From the NCBI GenBank assembly GCA_025360385.1, contig JANYCG010000061.1:1-40511 (forward strand): 40,511 nucleotides of DNA, written 5' to 3'. The notes below the pieces were generated by a model that was given only the letters and a program-made list of their open reading frames with translations, made no database searches and was not told the DNA's origin. The position numbers and the translations under genes were made by a program. Positions within the stretch are counted from its first letter, which is position 1; every line of letters begins with the position of its first letter. Shown here one piece after another: positions 18,101 to 25,756 of the stretch. The DNA is from Burkholderiales bacterium (GTDB lineage: Bacteria; Pseudomonadota; Gammaproteobacteria; Burkholderiales; Burkholderiaceae_C).

Positions 18101-18334
18101 GCTTATGCCCACGGCGCCGGGGCGGAAAGCCGCATGCAGATTGGTTGGGTGATCGTGGGTGGCATGAGCCTGGGCACCTTGCTGACCATTTTTGTGGTGC
18201 CGACCATGTACACCCTGTTCGCCCGACAGCACGCGCCTGGTGCCAAAAAAGAAATGGTGTCCGAGGATGTTCAACACCCCGTGATCCAGCCCGGTGCAGT
18301 CCCGGCCATGCATTCCGTGGCAGCTGCCGAATAG
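15146..18334 (+). CDS. RND multidrug efflux pump, HAE1 (AcrB/MexB-like) family
   Basis: A 1062-residue inner-membrane proton-driven exporter. The N-terminus SIRRPVFATVLSLLVLLIG is typical. Proton-relay residues are present: the Asp pair D400-D401 in LVVDDAIVMLENIFRH and K937 in LITKHGILIVEF. Two periplasmic loops separate the transmembrane segments, as expected from internal duplication. AGAGGAG eight bases before the ATG is a strong ribosome-binding site. It works with the adaptor encoded upstream; no outer-membrane channel gene follows, so a TolC-like protein must come from elsewhere. Substrates cannot be predicted. Confidence 0.95.
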   Translation: MQLPEISIRRPVFATVLSLLVLLIGAVSFTKLSVREYPKIDEPVVTVSVKYAGASAEVMESQVTKPLEDSIAGIDAVDVITSISRAEQAQISVRFRLEKDADSAAAEVRDRTSRVRNRLPQAIEEPVIAKVEADAFPVIWLSFTSDTMSALQINDMVNRIVKPRLQTVTGAADVRIFGERKYAMRVWLDPDKLAAYKLTTQDAEDAIRRSNLEVPAGRIESSNREFSVTSQTDLVRASQFNDIIIKNASGFPVRIRDVGRVAEGPLDERSATRLNGRTAITVGVIRQATANPLDLSNGVRAMIPKLKADLPKDMTIDIANDNSVFIDKSIKSVFRTIVEATLLVALVIFVFLRTMRASIIPIVTIPVSLVGTCAMMALAGFSINTLTLLALVLAIGLVVDDAIVMLENIFRHIEEGLDPFSAAVKGAREVSFAIIAMTLTLVAVYAPLAFTPGRTGRLFVEFALALAGAVMVSGFLALTLSPMMCSLLLKHNPKPGLFDRTMESVLTGLTNVYSRALRWLVTTGYDKGRTVKGTVGTVARFFLDTRWIVIGVMAASGLGIYTILPNMKRELAPLEDRGQVLVVVTAPDGATLDYTQRYVNAIERMGQPYKEFDRIFVTVGQPTVSQANVFLRAIDWDERTRTTLDIARELQPRVAGLPGVTAFPITPPSLGQGFRERPVNFVIVTSDSYQNLAAVTRQFQDEIAKNPGIVSVDIDLRLNKPELKIDVDRDKAADLGVSVDVIARAVETMLGGRQVTRYKRDGDQFDVIVQTAESGRAVPDDIEKIFVRGRNETMIPLASLVKVRESVAPRELNHFSQRRSVSVTANLSADYSLGQALDFLDVTAAKVLKPGYSTDLNGTSREFKNSQGSLVIVFALALLFIFLVLAAQFESFIDPFVIMLSVPLSMIGALLALQWSGGSLNVYSQIGLITLVGLITKHGILIVEFTNQLREQGVEMTEALIKAASQRLRPILMTTGAMVLGAIPLAYAHGAGAESRMQIGWVIVGGMSLGTLLTIFVVPTMYTLFARQHAPGAKKEMVSEDVQHPVIQPGAVPAMHSVAAAE

Positions 18335-18337
18335 CAG

Positions 18338-18361
18338 GCTCAATAAGCAAGCTCAATAAGC
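18338..18361. repeat. 11-base tandem direct repeat between convergent genes
   Basis: GCTCAATAAGC occurs at 18338-18348 and again at 18351-18361, in the 31-base gap between the convergent efflux pump and moeA stop codons. Probably a small local duplication. Confidence 0.6.
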
Positions 18362-18365
18362 GACG

Positions 18366-19835
18366 TCAACAGGCGCCGTCAAACATCATCACGTCCACCA
18401 AGTCGCCGGGGGCGACATTGCCTTGGTCATGGTGCAGCACGATCAGGCCATTGGCCTGCACCATGGAGCTCAGCACGCCAGACCCCTGATTGCCGGTGAG
18501 GGTGACTTGCCGGTGCCCGCCAGCTGCGCCGCTGACGATGCCGCGCTGGTACTCGGTGCGCCCTGGTTTTTTGCGAATCGCCTGGAGGCTTACGGCCTGA
18601 AGCATGGGCGCAGCCCGTTCCAGACTGCCCATCATTTGCAGCAAAGCGGGACGCACAAAGGCCAGAAAGGTCACCATCACCGCGACGGGGTTGCCAGGCA
18701 AGCCAAACAGGATGGCAAATTGGTTCGCTGCGGGTGCACCATCCGCTTCGGTCTCAATTTGATTGCGGCTTGGTTTGCTATCATTTGTATTGCGCGCTAT
18801 GCCCATACGATGGGGATTTTCTTCACTTTTTCCCTTTAGGAGCCGTCCCACAGCCATGGGGCGGCCCGGCCGCATGGCGATGCGCCAAAACGCGACGCCG
18901 CCGCCAGAATGGGCGCCGCCAGCATTGACGCCGTCAGGTGCGGCGGCATTCGAATCGCCGTAGGCCAGTTTTTTCATCATGGCCTTGGTGTGGTCGGCCT
19001 CGCCCACACTCACGCCGCCGCTGGTGATGATGGCATCGGCCTGCTGTGCGGCCGTTTGAAACGCCTTCGCCAGCAGGCCAGGCTCATCGCGCACCACACC
19101 CAGGTCGAGCATGTCCACGCCAAGGCGTGCCAACATGCCAAATACGGTGTAGCGGTTGCTGTCATAAACGGCGCCTTCGCGGGGTGCCTGGCCCAGGCTC
19201 AGGATCTCGTCCCCGGTTGAAAAATAGGCCACCCGAAGGCGCCGGTGCACCTGCACTTGTTCTATGCCTAAACTGGCGGCAAGTCCCATTGCAGCGGGCG
19301 TTACTCGCTCTCCTTTGTGTAGCGCGGCCTGGCCCAGGCGGATGTCCTCTCCCATCAGCCGGCGGTTGTCGCCCAATTGCACAATGTCAGGTGAAAAACG
19401 GACATGGCTGGCGCCGCCAATCTTGGTCGGCACGACCAGTTCCTGCGCGACGACGGTGTCAAGCCCTGGCGGCAATACCGCACCCGTCATGATCTTCAGG
19501 CATTCGCCGGCATTCACGTGGCCGCGCCAGGCTTTGCCAGCCAGGGCTGTGCCAACCACTTTGAGTTCAATCGCTGACTGCTTCGCTAAGCAGGGTGCCA
19601 ACTGCGCGCCGGCAAAGGCATAACCGTCCATGGCTGAATTGTCATGGGGCGGCACATGGACGGGCGCCACGACGTCTTGGGCCAGCACCCGGCCCAGGGC
19701 CTGAAAAATATTGACGGACTCGGTTTGCGTGACGGGTTCAATCAGCCGCGCGAGGAAAGCCTGGGCCGCGTCGACACTCAATGCTTGCGGGTCGTAGCCT
19801 TGCAGCTCTGCGGCAATGTCGTCAAAATTTTTCAT
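18366..19835 (-). CDS. moeA: Molybdopterin molybdotransferase MoeA
   Basis: A 489-residue cytoplasmic enzyme that inserts molybdate into adenylated molybdopterin. Family motifs are HDNSAMDGYAF, ITSGGVSVGEADHTK, MRPGRPMAVGR and FGLPGNPVAVMVTF. The protein is some 80 residues longer than E. coli MoeA because of two inserts: one of about 20 residues after KKLAYG (DSNAAAPDGVNAGGAHSGG) and one of about 40 residues between AVGR and FGLPGNP. The second contains a 17-base TA-rich repeat also found in other genes here. I use ATG 19835; a GTG at 19850 is also in frame. It is the last gene of the minus-strand moaA-mobA-moeA run, 33 bases after mobA. Confidence 0.94.
   Translation of the reverse strand: MKNFDDIAAELQGYDPQALSVDAAQAFLARLIEPVTQTESVNIFQALGRVLAQDVVAPVHVPPHDNSAMDGYAFAGAQLAPCLAKQSAIELKVVGTALAGKAWRGHVNAGECLKIMTGAVLPPGLDTVVAQELVVPTKIGGASHVRFSPDIVQLGDNRRLMGEDIRLGQAALHKGERVTPAAMGLAASLGIEQVQVHRRLRVAYFSTGDEILSLGQAPREGAVYDSNRYTVFGMLARLGVDMLDLGVVRDEPGLLAKAFQTAAQQADAIITSGGVSVGEADHTKAMMKKLAYGDSNAAAPDGVNAGGAHSGGGVAFWRIAMRPGRPMAVGRLLKGKSEENPHRMGIARNTNDSKPSRNQIETEADGAPAANQFAILFGLPGNPVAVMVTFLAFVRPALLQMMGSLERAAPMLQAVSLQAIRKKPGRTEYQRGIVSGAAGGHRQVTLTGNQGSGVLSSMVQANGLIVLHHDQGNVAPGDLVDVMMFDGAC
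18777..18793. repeat. GCTAT-type short repeat inside moeA
   Basis: GCTATCATTTGTATTGC, 14 of 17 bases shared with the copy at 1290-1306 in the TRAP permease gene. It falls in the roughly 40-residue MoeA insert and encodes the ARNTNDS part of it. Confidence 0.55.
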
Positions 19836-19868
19836 GGATGGCGAGGCCACCGAAGCCGTGGCCTGGCC

Positions 19869-20594
19869 TCACGCCTGCTCCAACGACTGCAATTCTGCCA
19901 GCGTGTTGGCATTGAAAAAAGCCTTGCCATCGTCGCCTGGCAGATCAAATGCCACTGCCACGACTGGATGCAGCGCTGTCCATGCGTCAATTTTGCGCCC
20001 GCCCGCTTGGGTGAACGCAGCCAGGCTCTCCAGGAGGTCAGCGTGCAGCAGGCAAAACACGGGCTGCGCGCGCAGGCAGGCGTGCCCACCTGCGTCAAGC
20101 TCAGGTGCAAAAGCCATCGCAATTTGGGCGCTTTGCCCAGCCAGCGCATTGGCCATTCGATCCACCAAGTCCAACGGGAACAGGGGCGTGTCGCAGGGCA
20201 AGGTCAGCAAGTAGGGCGTTTCACAACGCTCAAGGCCGGTCAGAAACCCCGCCAGCGGCCCGGCGTACCCTTCAAGCACGTCCGGCCAAACCGAGGCACC
20301 GAAAGACTCGTAAACCGACAAATTGCGGTTGGCATTGACCATCACCTGCCCAGGCGCGCCGCCAGTCTGCATTTGCAGGCGCAACAGGGTGTGCAGCGTC
20401 AAGGGGGTTCCGTTGAAGTTTTGCAGGCCTTTGTCGACCCCCCCCATGCGCGAGCCGCGCCCACCGGCCAGAACAAGGGCGGTGATGTCAGCGTGCGGGA
20501 GCGTGCGTGCCGCCGCCGCGACGGGCCGACCCGAGCAAGGCACGGCCCCCTCAGGGGGCAGCGCAGTACACGAAGTGACAAGCGTGGGGGCCAT
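19869..20594 (-). CDS. mobA: Molybdenum cofactor guanylyltransferase MobA
   Basis: A 241-residue enzyme that joins GMP to molybdopterin to form the guanine dinucleotide cofactor. The nucleotide-binding loop [19 protein letters not shown] starts at about residue 41, followed by the [16 protein letters not shown] and LPCDTPLFP motifs. Normal MobA proteins begin a few residues before the LAGG loop. Here about 37 extra residues precede it, and they are encoded by a GC-rich repeat (20543-20592) that also supplies the ATG. Between repeat and LAGG there is no other ATG, GTG or TTG, so translation must start within repeat-derived sequence. The ATG lies two bases after the moaA stop codon. Confidence 0.92.
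   Translation of the reverse strand: MAPTLVTSCTALPPEGAVPCSGRPVAAAARTLPHADITALVLAGGRGSRMGGVDKGLQNFNGTPLTLHTLLRLQMQTGGAPGQVMVNANRNLSVYESFGASVWPDVLEGYAGPLAGFLTGLERCETPYLLTLPCDTPLFPLDLVDRMANALAGQSAQIAMAFAPELDAGGHACLRAQPVFCLLHADLLESLAAFTQAGGRKIDAWTALHPVVAVAFDLPGDDGKAFFNANTLAELQSLEQA
20543..20592. repeat. GC-rich repeat encoding an APTL...LPP peptide, copy 1 (mobA start)
   Basis: On the minus strand it reads GGCCCCCACGCT, ACTTCGTGT, GCTGCCCCC with short spacers, and ends in a CCCCCTGAGGGGG hairpin. The same three blocks, in the same order over the same 39-base length, occur at 31393-31431 inside another gene. I remember this repeat as widespread in Comamonadaceae genomes, but could not check. Confidence 0.75.
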
Positions 20595-20596
20595 TT

Positions 20597-21790
20597 CTAG
20601 CCGCCGATGTAACTCATCTCGACGCGTTTGGCACCGCCGCCCGTGTCGGGGCTGCCAAGGCTGCGCAGCTCGGAATACCGGTCGTCCCGCACGCGCCAGA
20701 TATGGCCGATGGCAGATTCAATGTCGGCGTCACTTGCGCCGTCGCGCATGAGAGTGCGCAGGTCATGCCCTTGGCTGGCAAACAGGCAAAGGTAGAGCTT
20801 GCCCTCGGTGGACAGGCGTGCCCGGTTGCAGTCGCCACAAAATGCCTGCGTCACGCTGCTGATCATGCCAACTTCACCCGCATTTGGATCCAGATTACCG
20901 TGCGCGTCGGCATACCCCCAGCGCTGGGCAGTCTCCCCTGGCGTTGACGGTTGCAAGGCCAGCAAAGGCAATTCGGTGTGGATCAGCTTGACCACCTCCC
21001 GGGAGGCAAGCACCTCGTTCATGCGCCAGCCATTGGTGGCACCCACGTCCATGTACTCGATGAAGCGCAGAGTGATGCCGGTGCCTTTGAAATGCCTGGC
21101 CATCGGCAAAATTTCCTGCTCGTTGGTGCCGCGTTTGACCACCATGTTGACCTTGAGTCCAGTCAATCGCCCATTTGCATCCAGGCCCAAACCGGCCATG
21201 CGGGCGGCTTCTATGCCTTCGAGCACGTCATGGACGGGAAAGTCAACGTCGTTCATTTGACGAAATACCGCATCGTCCAGACCATCCAGGCTGACGGTGA
21301 CACGTTGCAAGCCCGCTGATTTGAGAGCTTGGGCTTTGCGTTGGAGCAAGGAGCCATTGGTGGTGAGCGTTAAATCCAGTGCAAGCCCATCCACGGTGCG
21401 CAAGCGTGCGAGTTTTTCAATCAGGAACTCTATGTTTTTGCGCAGCAGCGGCTCGCCCCCGGTGAGGCGGATTTTTCGCACGCCGTGCGCGGCAAAAAGT
21501 TTGGCGATGCGGGTGATTTCCTCAAACGACAGCAGCGCGGAATGGGGCAGGTAGGCGTAGTTTTTGTCAAACACCTCCTTGGGCATGCAGTAGTTGCAAC
21601 GAAAGTTGCAGCGGTCTGTCACGCTGATACGCAGGTCATGCAAGGGGCGCCCCAAGGCGTCGGCCAACAGGCCATTGGCCGCGATGGGTGTTGCCGCCAT
21701 TCGCGCACGGGCGATCTCTGCGAGATTTGCAGTGCGCTGGTCGACCAGACGGATCACCCGGGCAGCTTTAGGTTCAAGTATTTCAGGCAT
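20597..21790 (-). CDS. moaA: GTP 3',8-cyclase MoaA (molybdenum cofactor biosynthesis)
   Basis: A 397-residue radical SAM enzyme carrying out the first step of molybdopterin synthesis. The SAM-binding [4Fe-4S] cluster cysteines are C61, C65 and C68 ([14 protein letters not shown]). The second cluster is represented by [10 protein letters not shown] and, 14 residues after the first of these, a third Cys in KLYLCLF. The protein ends in the conserved double glycine (SYIGG). An N-terminal extension of about 40 residues precedes the catalytic barrel. It heads the moaA-mobA-moeA order on the minus strand. The presence of three cofactor genes implies molybdoenzymes elsewhere in the genome. Confidence 0.96.
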   Translation of the reverse strand: MPEILEPKAARVIRLVDQRTANLAEIARARMAATPIAANGLLADALGRPLHDLRISVTDRCNFRCNYCMPKEVFDKNYAYLPHSALLSFEEITRIAKLFAAHGVRKIRLTGGEPLLRKNIEFLIEKLARLRTVDGLALDLTLTTNGSLLQRKAQALKSAGLQRVTVSLDGLDDAVFRQMNDVDFPVHDVLEGIEAARMAGLGLDANGRLTGLKVNMVVKRGTNEQEILPMARHFKGTGITLRFIEYMDVGATNGWRMNEVLASREVVKLIHTELPLLALQPSTPGETAQRWGYADAHGNLDPNAGEVGMISSVTQAFCGDCNRARLSTEGKLYLCLFASQGHDLRTLMRDGASDADIESAIGHIWRVRDDRYSELRSLGSPDTGGGAKRVEMSYIGG

Positions 21791-21841
21791 GGGCCAACTG
21801 TGCGTTGGTGGGTCGTTGCGTTGGCGTGGCGGCAGGCTGTG

Positions 21842-22615
21842 TCAGACGCAACGTGCACCGTCCACCTCAATGCAGACACCGCTGATGAAGGCGGCCTCGT
21901 CGCTGGCCAAATACAACACAGCATTGGCCACGTCTAGGGCGGTTGAAAACCGACCCAAGGGAATGCTGGCTCGAAACTTGGCTTTGCGCTCTTCGTCGAG
22001 CGGACCGCCCGCAAATGCAGCAGACAGGCCGGTGTCGGGGTTGAAAACCGGATTGATGCAATTGACCCGGATGTTTTCAGGGCCCAACTCGGCTGCAAGC
22101 GATTTGGAGGTGGTGATCACCGCGCCTTTGGAGCCGTTGTACCAGGTGAGGCCAGGCCGTGGCCTCACACCTGCGGTCGATGCGATATTGATCATCGCCC
22201 CACCGGCGCCGGCCCCTTGGTTCCGGCGAAACGCGGGTACCGCGTAAAGGGTCGCGAGGTAAATGCTCTTCATGTTGACGGCGTAACACTTGTCAAACTC
22301 ATCTTCCGGCACCTCCAGCGCGGGACGGTTGCGGTGCGTCCAGCCGGCGTTGTTGACCATCACGTCGAGTTTGCCGTGGCGAGCAACGGCCGCGTCCACC
22401 AAGGCTTTCATGTCGGCGGATTTTGTGACGTCTGCTGCAAAAAAAGAGGCGCGTCCTGCGGCTTTGACGATCTCGTCGACCACCCGTTGCCCGTTGTCGG
22501 CATGGATGTCGTTGACGATGACCTGTGCGCCTTCAGCCGCCAGCCGTTTGGCGATGCCCTCCCCAATGCCGCCACCAGAACCTGTGACGATGATGGATTT
22601 GTCTTTGACGCGCAT
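21842..22615 (-). CDS. Short-chain dehydrogenase/reductase (SDR family)
   Basis: A 257-residue NAD(P)-dependent oxidoreductase of the classical SDR type. The cofactor loop is TGSGGGIG at residues 11-18, the NNAG motif is present (VMVNNAGW), and the catalytic Ser, Tyr and Lys are in NIASTAG and WYNGSKGA. An Asp in VNDIHAD at the end of the second strand favours NAD over NADP, by the usual rule. Substrate is unknown; the family includes 3-oxoacyl-ACP reductases and sugar or alcohol dehydrogenases. It lies between the two unknown paralogues and moaA on the same strand. Confidence 0.93.
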   Translation of the reverse strand: MRVKDKSIIVTGSGGGIGEGIAKRLAAEGAQVIVNDIHADNGQRVVDEIVKAAGRASFFAADVTKSADMKALVDAAVARHGKLDVMVNNAGWTHRNRPALEVPEDEFDKCYAVNMKSIYLATLYAVPAFRRNQGAGAGGAMINIASTAGVRPRPGLTWYNGSKGAVITTSKSLAAELGPENIRVNCINPVFNPDTGLSAAFAGGPLDEERKAKFRASIPLGRFSTALDVANAVLYLASDEAAFISGVCIEVDGARCV

Positions 22616-22645
22616 GGGGTGTTCCGCAGGTGGGGTTGATGGCGG

Positions 22646-23356
22646 TCAGGGCCGATGGAATTCGGGACCAGACGGGCGGGTGTTTTCAAACGAAAGGGAT
22701 GCGGCGAATTCAGATGGAATTGCGTCCCAGTCGGACGCTTTGGCCCGGTCCAGTTCGGACGGCGCGAGTTCGAATTTGGGTTTCGCGGGTGCAGTTGCGG
22801 GCAGGGTTGCAGGTGCGGCTGTCGGTGTTGGTCCAGATGAAGGCGCAGCGTTTGGAGCACGCATTGGCGCCGGGTTTGACCCAAAGGTGGCGGGCGAGCG
22901 CTGCCCAACTTGGGCGGCTACCAATTTGACCCAGCTTGCGGGGGCAGGCAAATCAAGATGGGGGCAGCCACAATCTGGCGCGAATGCCCAGGACACCGTG
23001 TGCATGGTCGAATCTACCGATGGATTGCCACTTTTCAAAGTCTGCAGAATTTTATTTTGCAAGACCGGCAAATAAGGCAGCAAAGCCTCCTGCCACTCTT
23101 GCAGGATCAGGCGGATCGTCAAAGCCTTGTTCAGGGTGTTTGAAGACGACAACCGCACCTCAGACCCCACCCAGGCGGCTGGAATGCCGTGTTGGCGCAG
23201 TGTTTCCTTGACGGCAATTCGCACCATTTCCCGCTGCGCATTGGCCTGCAGGCGGGCGGCCGATTCGCCATCCGCACGACCGCCGGTTGTGGCGTCGGTC
23301 GAGGCTGGATTTTTTTCTGGCGCTTTTGGACGTCCAAAGCCGATATTTTTAAACAT
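22646..23356 (-). CDS. Unknown protein, paralogue 1 of a tandem pair
   Basis: A 236-residue soluble protein of a family I do not recognise. The core, about residues 45-135, reads TLRQHGIPAAWVGSEVRL, then LQEWQEALLPYLPVLQNKIL and VSWAFAPDCGCP. It is followed by a proline/alanine-rich linker and a short conserved end, AKPKFELAPSELDR. The neighbour at 23525-24154 has the same plan and many identical positions, so the two arose by duplication. No signal peptide or membrane segment is visible. A possible zinc- or redox-relevant cysteine pair (DCGC) is shared. No good Shine-Dalgarno precedes the ATG. A short GCTAC/GTAGC hairpin repeat lies just upstream. Confidence 0.85.
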   Translation of the reverse strand: MFKNIGFGRPKAPEKNPASTDATTGGRADGESAARLQANAQREMVRIAVKETLRQHGIPAAWVGSEVRLSSSNTLNKALTIRLILQEWQEALLPYLPVLQNKILQTLKSGNPSVDSTMHTVSWAFAPDCGCPHLDLPAPASWVKLVAAQVGQRSPATFGSNPAPMRAPNAAPSSGPTPTAAPATLPATAPAKPKFELAPSELDRAKASDWDAIPSEFAASLSFENTRPSGPEFHRP

Positions 23357-23372
23357 GCTTATGAATTCATTT

Positions 23373-23389
23373 TGCTACATTTTAAGTAG
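23373..23389. repeat. GCTAC...GTAGC short hairpin repeat
   Basis: GCTAC and GTAGC are separated by seven A/T bases, directly upstream of the unknown paralogue 1. It resembles the TA-rich repeats found in genes elsewhere in the window, but is intergenic. Confidence 0.4.
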
Positions 23390-23524
23390 CTAACTATGCA
23401 GCACTGACAGGAACATTCTGGCACTTACGCTTGTATTTGACCGCCAAGCAGTGATTTTGACCTCATTTTGCCTTGTCTGCGCCCCACTTGTGAGCCGAGG
23501 CGCTAAATCCCCTCAGCCCAAAAG

Positions 23525-24154
23525 TCAGCGCAACGGGTGCGGTTCGGTCGGTGCAAACAGCGGGCTCGCTTCCGTGGGCGCAAAACTTGACGGCACGTTG
23601 TCCATGGCGGAGGCTGGCAAGTCAAACTTTGGCTTGACGGCAGGGGCCACGGCGGTGGGCGTGTGGTTGATCACAGGAAACGGGGCGGGTAAGGCCGCAG
23701 ACACTGGCGCAAGTGCTGGAGCTGTTTCCCCATCAAACCAAAAAGAGGGCGGCGGCATGCTGGTGACCGGGCATTCACAATCTTTGGAAAACTGCCACGA
23801 CACCAGGTAGCCGGAATGATCGACAGTGGGGTCGAACCGATCCAGTCCCTCAATGAGTTGATCCTGCAATGCAGGCAAATACCGCAACAGGGCCTCATTC
23901 CATTTCAGGACGGTCAACCGGGCCAACACCATGCCGCGTGCGCTTTTGTCAGTCAAAATATTGACCTCACAACCCAGCCATGTGGCGGGAACGCCGTGGG
24001 TGCGCAGCGTCCCTTTGAGCACGACGCGAACCAGCTCAAGCTGGGTTTCAGTATGGTGTCGGCTGTCTGGCAAAACGCTGCCACTGAATGACGGCACAGG
24101 CGCCGAAGCTGGAGCGCTGGCTGGTCGGCGGAAAAAATTAAATATCTTGAACAT
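23525..24154 (-). CDS. Unknown protein, paralogue 2 of a tandem pair
   Basis: A 209-residue protein with the same layout as paralogue 1: MFKIFNFFRRPA at the start, core TLRTHGVPATWLGCEVNIL, LKWNEALLRYLPALQDQL and VSWQFSKDCECP, a proline/alanine-rich linker, and VKPKFDLPASAMD near the end. I choose ATG 24154 because it aligns with the start of the paralogue. An in-frame ATG at 24187 would overlap the aldehyde dehydrogenase stop as ATGA, which suggests coupled translation with an 11-residue extension, so the start is undecided. Function unknown. Confidence 0.85.
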   Translation of the reverse strand: MFKIFNFFRRPASAPASAPVPSFSGSVLPDSRHHTETQLELVRVVLKGTLRTHGVPATWLGCEVNILTDKSARGMVLARLTVLKWNEALLRYLPALQDQLIEGLDRFDPTVDHSGYLVSWQFSKDCECPVTSMPPPSFWFDGETAPALAPVSAALPAPFPVINHTPTAVAPAVKPKFDLPASAMDNVPSSFAPTEASPLFAPTEPHPLR

Positions 24155-24183
24155 GCGGAATTTTCGGAGGTGGTGTGATGTTG

Positions 24184-25617
24184 TCATCCGTGCCGGATGG
24201 CAACGGTTTTGAGGGTGGTAAATCCTAACAGAGCTTCAAAGCCTTTTTCCCGTCCGTACCCGCTGGACTTGACGCCGCCAAAAGGCAGTTCCACGCCGCC
24301 GCCAGCGCCGTAATTGTTGATGAAAACCTGCCCGCTTTGGATGCGTTTGGCCATACGGAACTGGCGGGCTCCGTCACGTGTCCAGATGCCGGCCACCAGG
24401 CCGAAACGGGTGGCGTTGGCCAGTGTGATGGCCTCGTCTTCATCTTCAAATGGCATGGCGCACAACACCGGGCCAAAGACTTCCTCTTGCGCCAGCGGGT
24501 GCGACACCGGCACGTCGCGCAGCAAGGTGGGCGCCTGGTAGTAGCCCGCCTGGGGGGCCTCATCGACAATTTGGCCTTGGGCGACCATGGGGATTTTGGC
24601 AACTTGGGCGTCACTTAAAAAATCCCAGACTCGCTGTTGCTGCGACTGGCGAATCAGGGGGCCTAGGTCGAGGTTCATCGCGGCCGGTCCGACGCGCAAG
24701 TTTTCAAAGCGTTGACCCAGGCGCTCCAGCAGCGGCTCGTACAGCGATTGTTCGATCAGCAAGCGCGATCCGGCCGAGCAGGTTTGCCCGGCGTTTTGCA
24801 CGATGGCATTGAGTATGGCGGGCACGGCATCGTCCAGGTTGGCGTCGGCAAACACAATTTGCGGGCTTTTGCCGCCCAGCTCCAGTGTGACCGGGCAATG
24901 CCGCACGGCAGCAGCTTGCTGGATCAAAGTGCCAACACTGGGGCTGCCGGTGAAGCTGATGTGGTCTATGCCCGCGTGGCGGGCCAACGCGTCGCCGACC
25001 TCGTGTCCAAACCCGGTCACGATGTTGATGGCCCCCGACGGGAAGCCCACTTGCGCTGCAAGTTGCGCGACCCGAATGATCGACAGGCAGGCATCTTCAG
25101 AGGGTTTGACAACACACACGTTCCCGGCTGCGAGCGCCCCGCCCACACTGCGCCCCATGATTTGCATGGGGTAATTCCAGGGGATGATGTGTCCGGTGAC
25201 ACCATGGGGCTCGCGCCAGGTCAAGACGCTGTAACCGTCCAGGTAGGGGATGGTCTGGCCGTGGAACTTGTCGCAGGCGCCTGCATAAAACTCGAAATAG
25301 CGGGCCAGGGCGGCAACGTCGGCAAGGGCCTGCGTGCTGGGTTTGCCGCAGTCGCGCAGTTCCAGTTGTGCCAGCTCGTCAGTGTGCGCGATAACGCTTT
25401 CGCTCAGGCGCATCAGCAGTCGTCCGCGTTCCGGCCCGGTCAACCGGCTCCAGACCGTGTCCAGGCAATGGCGGGCCGCCTTGACCGCCACGTCAATGTC
25501 TTGGGCATTGGAGCGCTGGATATCATCAAAAGCCTCTGCGTAGGATGGGTCGATCATCGGGATGGTTCGACCGCTGCTGCTCGGGACTGGCTGGTTGGCG
25601 ATGAAGTTCAGTTGCAT
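24184..25617 (-). CDS. Aldehyde dehydrogenase family protein
   Basis: A 477-residue NAD(P)-dependent dehydrogenase converting an aldehyde to its acid. The motifs are complete: IIPWNYPMQ with the catalytic Asn, VTLELGGKSP with the general-base Glu, NAGQTCSAGSRLL with the nucleophilic Cys at about residue 280, EEVFGPVL and LPFGGVKSSGYGREKG. It is closest in style to betaine/gamma-aminobutyraldehyde-type enzymes, but the substrate cannot be named. It is the first gene of a long minus-strand run that continues with the two unknown paralogues and the SDR. Confidence 0.94.
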   Translation of the reverse strand: MQLNFIANQPVPSSSGRTIPMIDPSYAEAFDDIQRSNAQDIDVAVKAARHCLDTVWSRLTGPERGRLLMRLSESVIAHTDELAQLELRDCGKPSTQALADVAALARYFEFYAGACDKFHGQTIPYLDGYSVLTWREPHGVTGHIIPWNYPMQIMGRSVGGALAAGNVCVVKPSEDACLSIIRVAQLAAQVGFPSGAINIVTGFGHEVGDALARHAGIDHISFTGSPSVGTLIQQAAAVRHCPVTLELGGKSPQIVFADANLDDAVPAILNAIVQNAGQTCSAGSRLLIEQSLYEPLLERLGQRFENLRVGPAAMNLDLGPLIRQSQQQRVWDFLSDAQVAKIPMVAQGQIVDEAPQAGYYQAPTLLRDVPVSHPLAQEEVFGPVLCAMPFEDEDEAITLANATRFGLVAGIWTRDGARQFRMAKRIQSGQVFINNYGAGGGVELPFGGVKSSGYGREKGFEALLGFTTLKTVAIRHG

Positions 25618-25692
25618 AGGGTGTTCTGCTTAGACACAGGTTTTGAATTGTTTGCACGCAAGGATGATTTGAAAAGCTTGCAATGCCCAAGC

Positions 25693-25721
25693 AAAAAAAA
25701 GCCCGCGATGGGCGGGCTTTA
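25693..25721 (-). terminator. Rho-independent terminator of the pyrophosphatase gene
   Basis: On the minus strand AAGCCCGC and GCGGGCTT pair around a five-base loop and are followed by eight T residues. It stands 36 bases after the hppA stop codon and separates it from the aldehyde dehydrogenase gene. Confidence 0.9.
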
Positions 25722-25756
25722 ATTCGCGGGCGCCTGGCCCACAATTTACCTCAAAG

